Source: Chloroflexota bacterium
GTDB lineage: Bacteria; Chloroflexota; Anaerolineae; VGOG01
DNA length: 6,657 nt
Direction of reading: 5' to 3'
Assembly (NCBI GenBank): GCA_030615705.1
Contig: JAUWYT010000089.1
Span: 1 to 6,657 of the forward strand
Each line of letters begins with the position of its first letter. The first letter of the stretch is position 1. A model generated the notes under the pieces. It had not been told where the DNA came from, ran no database searches, and saw only the letters and a list, made by a program, of their open reading frames with translations. A program made the position numbers and the translations under genes. Shown here piece after piece: positions 4,570-6,657 of the stretch.

Positions 4570-5787
4570 ATGAAACCCATAGACGAACAGATAGCCATCC
4601 TCATGCGCGGCGTGGAGTTCGGCGACGAGCAGATCAAGCAGGTAATGGAAAGGGAACTGCGAGAGCGGTTGCAAGAAGCCCAACACGAGGAGAGGCCATT
4701 GCGCGTCTATTGCGGCTTCGACCCCACGACGTCTCAGTTGACTCTGGGCCACACGGTGCCCATGCGAAAGCTGCGCCAGTTCCAGGAACTGGGCCACCAG
4801 GCTATCTTCCTCATCGGCAGCTTCACCGCCCTTATCGGCGATCCCAGCGACAGGAACAGCCCTCGCCCTCAGCAGACGATTGAGGAGGTGGCCAAGAAGT
4901 CAAAGGGCTATGCAAACCAGACCTTCAAAATACTGGACGCCGACAAGACCGAGGTGCGCTACAACGCCGACTGGCTGGCGCCGCTGACCTTCGCCGACCT
5001 CATCAGGCTAGCCTCGCATTTCACCGTGCAGCAATTCCTGGCCCGGGAGAGCTTCGCCAAGCGCCACGCCAAGGGGGATCCCATTTGGCTGCACGAATTC
5101 TTCTACGCGCTGATGCAGGCCTATGATGCCGTGATGCTGGAGACGGATGTGCAGATCGGCGGGACGGAGCAACTCTTTAACCTGATGGCCGGTCGCAAAC
5201 TCCAGGAAGCCCTCGGGCAGCGGCCCCAGATCTGCCTGACGCTGCCTATCCTGGTGGGCACTGACGGCTACCAACGCATGGGCCAGAGCCTGGGCAACTA
5301 TATCGGCGTGGATGAGCCGCCGGAGGAAATGTACGGCAAAGTGATGAGCATCCCCGATCACGCCATGCGCAACTACTTCGACCTCCTCTCCAGCTTTGAA
5401 CCAGCCCAGATCGCTGACATCGAGCAACGAATAGCCACAGAGAGCCTGCACCCCATGGATGCCAAGATGATGCTGGCTCGGGACATCGTCACCATCTACC
5501 ACGATGCTGAGGCGGCAGCCCGCGCCGAGGCCCACTTCCAGAGGGTCTTCCAGAAAAGGGAATTGCCCAGAGAGATGCCTGCCCACAAGCTGGCTGCACC
5601 CCAGAACATCGTGGACCTGCTGGTAGAGGTTGGTCTGGCACCGAGCAAGAGCCAGGCCCGCCGCCTGATCGTTCAGGGCGGAGTGCGCCTGGATGGGAAC
5701 AAAGTGGAGAGCATCGAGGAAACAGTGACGCCAGATAGGGAGACGATCCTCCAGGTGGGCAAGCGAAGGTTTGTGAGGCTCGTATAA
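4570..5787 (+). CDS. tyrS: Tyrosyl-tRNA synthetase
   Basis: The product is 405 aa, normal length for the bacterial enzyme, which activates tyrosine with ATP and charges tRNA-Tyr in the cytoplasm. The class I catalytic domain contains RVYCGFDPTTSQLTLGHTVP (45-64; nucleotide-binding 'HIGH' appears as TLGH, 58-61), then YALMQAYD with the tyrosine-pocket loop GGTEQ (197-201) and the KMSKS-loop equivalent RMGQS followed by LGNYIG (236-246). An S4 RNA-binding domain lies at about 346-405 (NIVDLLVEVGLAPSKSQARR). The ATG at 4570 is chosen because AAGGAG (4557-4562) sits 7 nt upstream; an in-frame TTG at 4537 lacks a comparable site. The GGTDQ position is Glu instead of Asp, and the KMSKS motif lacks its second Lys. 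The rest of the protein is intact, so it is probably functional. No T-box is visible in the leader. Confidence 0.95.
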   Translation: MKPIDEQIAILMRGVEFGDEQIKQVMERELRERLQEAQHEERPLRVYCGFDPTTSQLTLGHTVPMRKLRQFQELGHQAIFLIGSFTALIGDPSDRNSPRPQQTIEEVAKKSKGYANQTFKILDADKTEVRYNADWLAPLTFADLIRLASHFTVQQFLARESFAKRHAKGDPIWLHEFFYALMQAYDAVMLETDVQIGGTEQLFNLMAGRKLQEALGQRPQICLTLPILVGTDGYQRMGQSLGNYIGVDEPPEEMYGKVMSIPDHAMRNYFDLLSSFEPAQIADIEQRIATESLHPMDAKMMLARDIVTIYHDAEAAARAEAHFQRVFQKRELPREMPAHKLAAPQNIVDLLVEVGLAPSKSQARRLIVQGGVRLDGNKVESIEETVTPDRETILQVGKRRFVRLV

Positions 5788-5788
5788 A

Positions 5789-5877
5789 AGCAAGGGAGCA
5801 AGGGGGCAGGGGAGCAGAGGAGCCGGCGATCAAAGGCTCCCTTGCTCCTCTGTTCTTTGCTCCCTTGCTCCTTGTTC
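5789..5877. repeat. Palindrome of GGAGCAA-like units at the tyrS/hydroxylase junction
   Basis: agcaagggagcaa (5789-5801) is the exact reverse complement of 5857-5869. Nested inside, cagaggagc (5815-5823) pairs with gctcctctg (5844-5852). The innermost alternative is ggagcc/ggctcc (5819-5824 with 5835-5840). Left of the centre the plus strand is almost all purine; right of it, mostly pyrimidine. It starts one base after the tyrS stop and runs into the hydroxylase coding end, covering its stop and last 15 codons. It could act as a bidirectional 3'-end hairpin, though T-tracts are poor. Confidence 0.8.
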
Positions 5878-6657
5878 TAGAATCCTCTTCGGCGTCGCCG
5901 GCAGACTGTAGATGCGTATACCGGTGGCGTTGTAGATGGCGTTGATGATGGCTGGTGCGGTAGGAATGGAGGGAATCTCCCCTATCCCCTTGGCTCCGTA
6001 GGGCCCTTCGGACGCTTTGTCTTCCACAATAATGGGCACGATCTCCGGGGTGCGCTCAATAGATGGTATTCTGTACTTGGCCAGGGAAGTGCTCGTGGGG
6101 ACGCCTTCCTCCGTCACGAACTCCTCCTGCAAGGCGATGCCCAGACCCATCACCACCCCGCCCTCGATCTGGCCGGCCACAGCCAGTGGGTTAAGAGCCC
6201 TCCCCACATCGTGGGCAGCGATGACCTTGAGCACCTCCACGTGGCCGGTGTTTGTGTCCACCTCCACCAGAGCGGCCTGGGTGGCATAGCCGAAGGCGAA
6301 GTGCATGTCGCCCACTTCGCCCAAGGGGACAGTCTTAGGTGCCTCGTAAACGACCGAGGCCCGCACTTCGCGCCCCTCCCCTCTGGCGAGGGCGACGGCC
6401 TCGGCTAGAGAGATGGACCTCTCGCCAGCGTGTATGCGGCCATCCTTGAAAGCCAGGCTATCAGGCGGAGCGTCCAATTCCTCAGAGGCGACCTGAGCCA
6501 AAGCCTCTCTCACTCTCTGAGCAGCCAGGCGGACCGCGTTGCCGGTGATAAAGCTCTGGCGCGAGGCGGTGGTCGCACCACCGTCGAGGGTCTGGTCCGT
6601 GTCGGCTACCAGGACCTCTACCTGATCGTAGGGAAGTCCCAGCTCTTCAGCCGCCAC
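5830..6657 (-). CDS. Molybdenum hydroxylase large subunit, C-terminal part (xanthine dehydrogenase/aldehyde oxidase family)
   Basis: The frame is open to the right edge, so only the last 275 codons are visible; full-length members usually have about 750-800 residues. The visible part belongs to the molybdopterin cofactor-binding region: GGATTASRQSFITGNAV (26-42), HDVGRALNPLAVAGQIEGG (149-167 region), and EGPYGAKGIGEIPSIPTAPA (217-236). The Glu of GIGE (227) fits the catalytic base of the family, which helps the molybdenum centre hydroxylate purines, aldehydes or other heterocycles; the substrate cannot be told. Such enzymes normally work with FAD and [2Fe-2S] subunits, whose genes are not in the window. 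The family ending (LPATPKRIL) is followed by 15 residues, EQGAREQRTEEQGSL, encoded by a palindromic repeat. The gene converges on tyrS with 42 bp between stops. Confidence 0.92.
   Translation of the reverse strand: MAAEELGLPYDQVEVLVADTDQTLDGGATTASRQSFITGNAVRLAAQRVREALAQVASEELDAPPDSLAFKDGRIHAGERSISLAEAVALARGEGREVRASVVYEAPKTVPLGEVGDMHFAFGYATQAALVEVDTNTGHVEVLKVIAAHDVGRALNPLAVAGQIEGGVVMGLGIALQEEFVTEEGVPTSTSLAKYRIPSIERTPEIVPIIVEDKASEGPYGAKGIGEIPSIPTAPAIINAIYNATGIRIYSLPATPKRILEQGAREQRTEEQGSL

Noticed and set aside
4338..4637. Minus-strand frame of 99 codons across the tyrS leader.
   Set aside because: Its sequence (FGYAQDRLRYARNDL region) comes from the palindromic repeat and tyrS start read backwards; no ribosome-binding site and no protein-like features.
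5008..5793. Long minus-strand frame of 261 codons opposite tyrS.
   Set aside because: It is the antisense of a clearly real tyrS and has no recognisable domain.

Overview
The window looks like ordinary chromosomal DNA from a bacterium, most likely a member of the Chloroflexota (Anaerolineae- or Dehalococcoidia-like). That placement is inference from style: a zinc-ribbon/membrane/LysM protein with very long Thr-Pro linkers, TTG starts behind good Shine-Dalgarno sites, tRNA genes that lack an encoded CCA end, and several short palindromic repeats. No single marker proves the phylum. Both ends of the window cut through genes.

Left part (1-1560). The 3' end of a plus-strand gene for a membrane-anchored LysM protein enters from the left. 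It is followed by a 15-bp inverted repeat and a rho-independent terminator. Facing it on the minus strand are two tRNA genes with anticodon CAU: the initiator tRNA-fMet and an elongator tRNA-Met (possibly tRNA-Ile2). They sit behind a near-perfect TTGACT-17-TATAAT promoter.

Middle part (1593-4171, all minus strand). In transcription order: secG (TTG start), a short palindromic repeat, a family 5 (oligopeptide-type) solute-binding protein with a TTG start, tRNA-Leu(CAG) whose -35 box lies in the last codons of the binding-protein gene, and a small FtsB/DivIC-type division protein. No strong terminator separates these units, so readthrough down the series is plausible.

Divergent control region (4172-4569). 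secG (leftward) and tyrS (rightward) diverge from two extended -10 promoters that share the same ten bases, GTGGTATAAT, in inverted orientation. The secG leader can fold into a 112-nt multibranched structure closed by a 9-bp helix and followed immediately by a hairpin that covers the secG Shine-Dalgarno site. This riboswitch-like layout is the best candidate here for something undescribed. The tyrS leader is occupied by a 134-bp composite palindromic repeat of the 'gtcattgcgag...ctcgcaatgac' type, in which each arm carries a copy of a second short repeat. A third copy of that second repeat lies between secG and the binding-protein gene.

Right part (4570-6657). tyrS encodes a tyrosyl-tRNA synthetase with a C-terminal S4 domain and several altered signature residues. 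It converges on the 3' end of a molybdenum hydroxylase (xanthine dehydrogenase/aldehyde oxidase family) large-subunit gene that continues past the right edge. A purine/pyrimidine-skewed palindrome of GGAGCAA-like units fills the junction and supplies the last 15 residues of the hydroxylase. I saw no CRISPR array, transposase, phage or defence gene.
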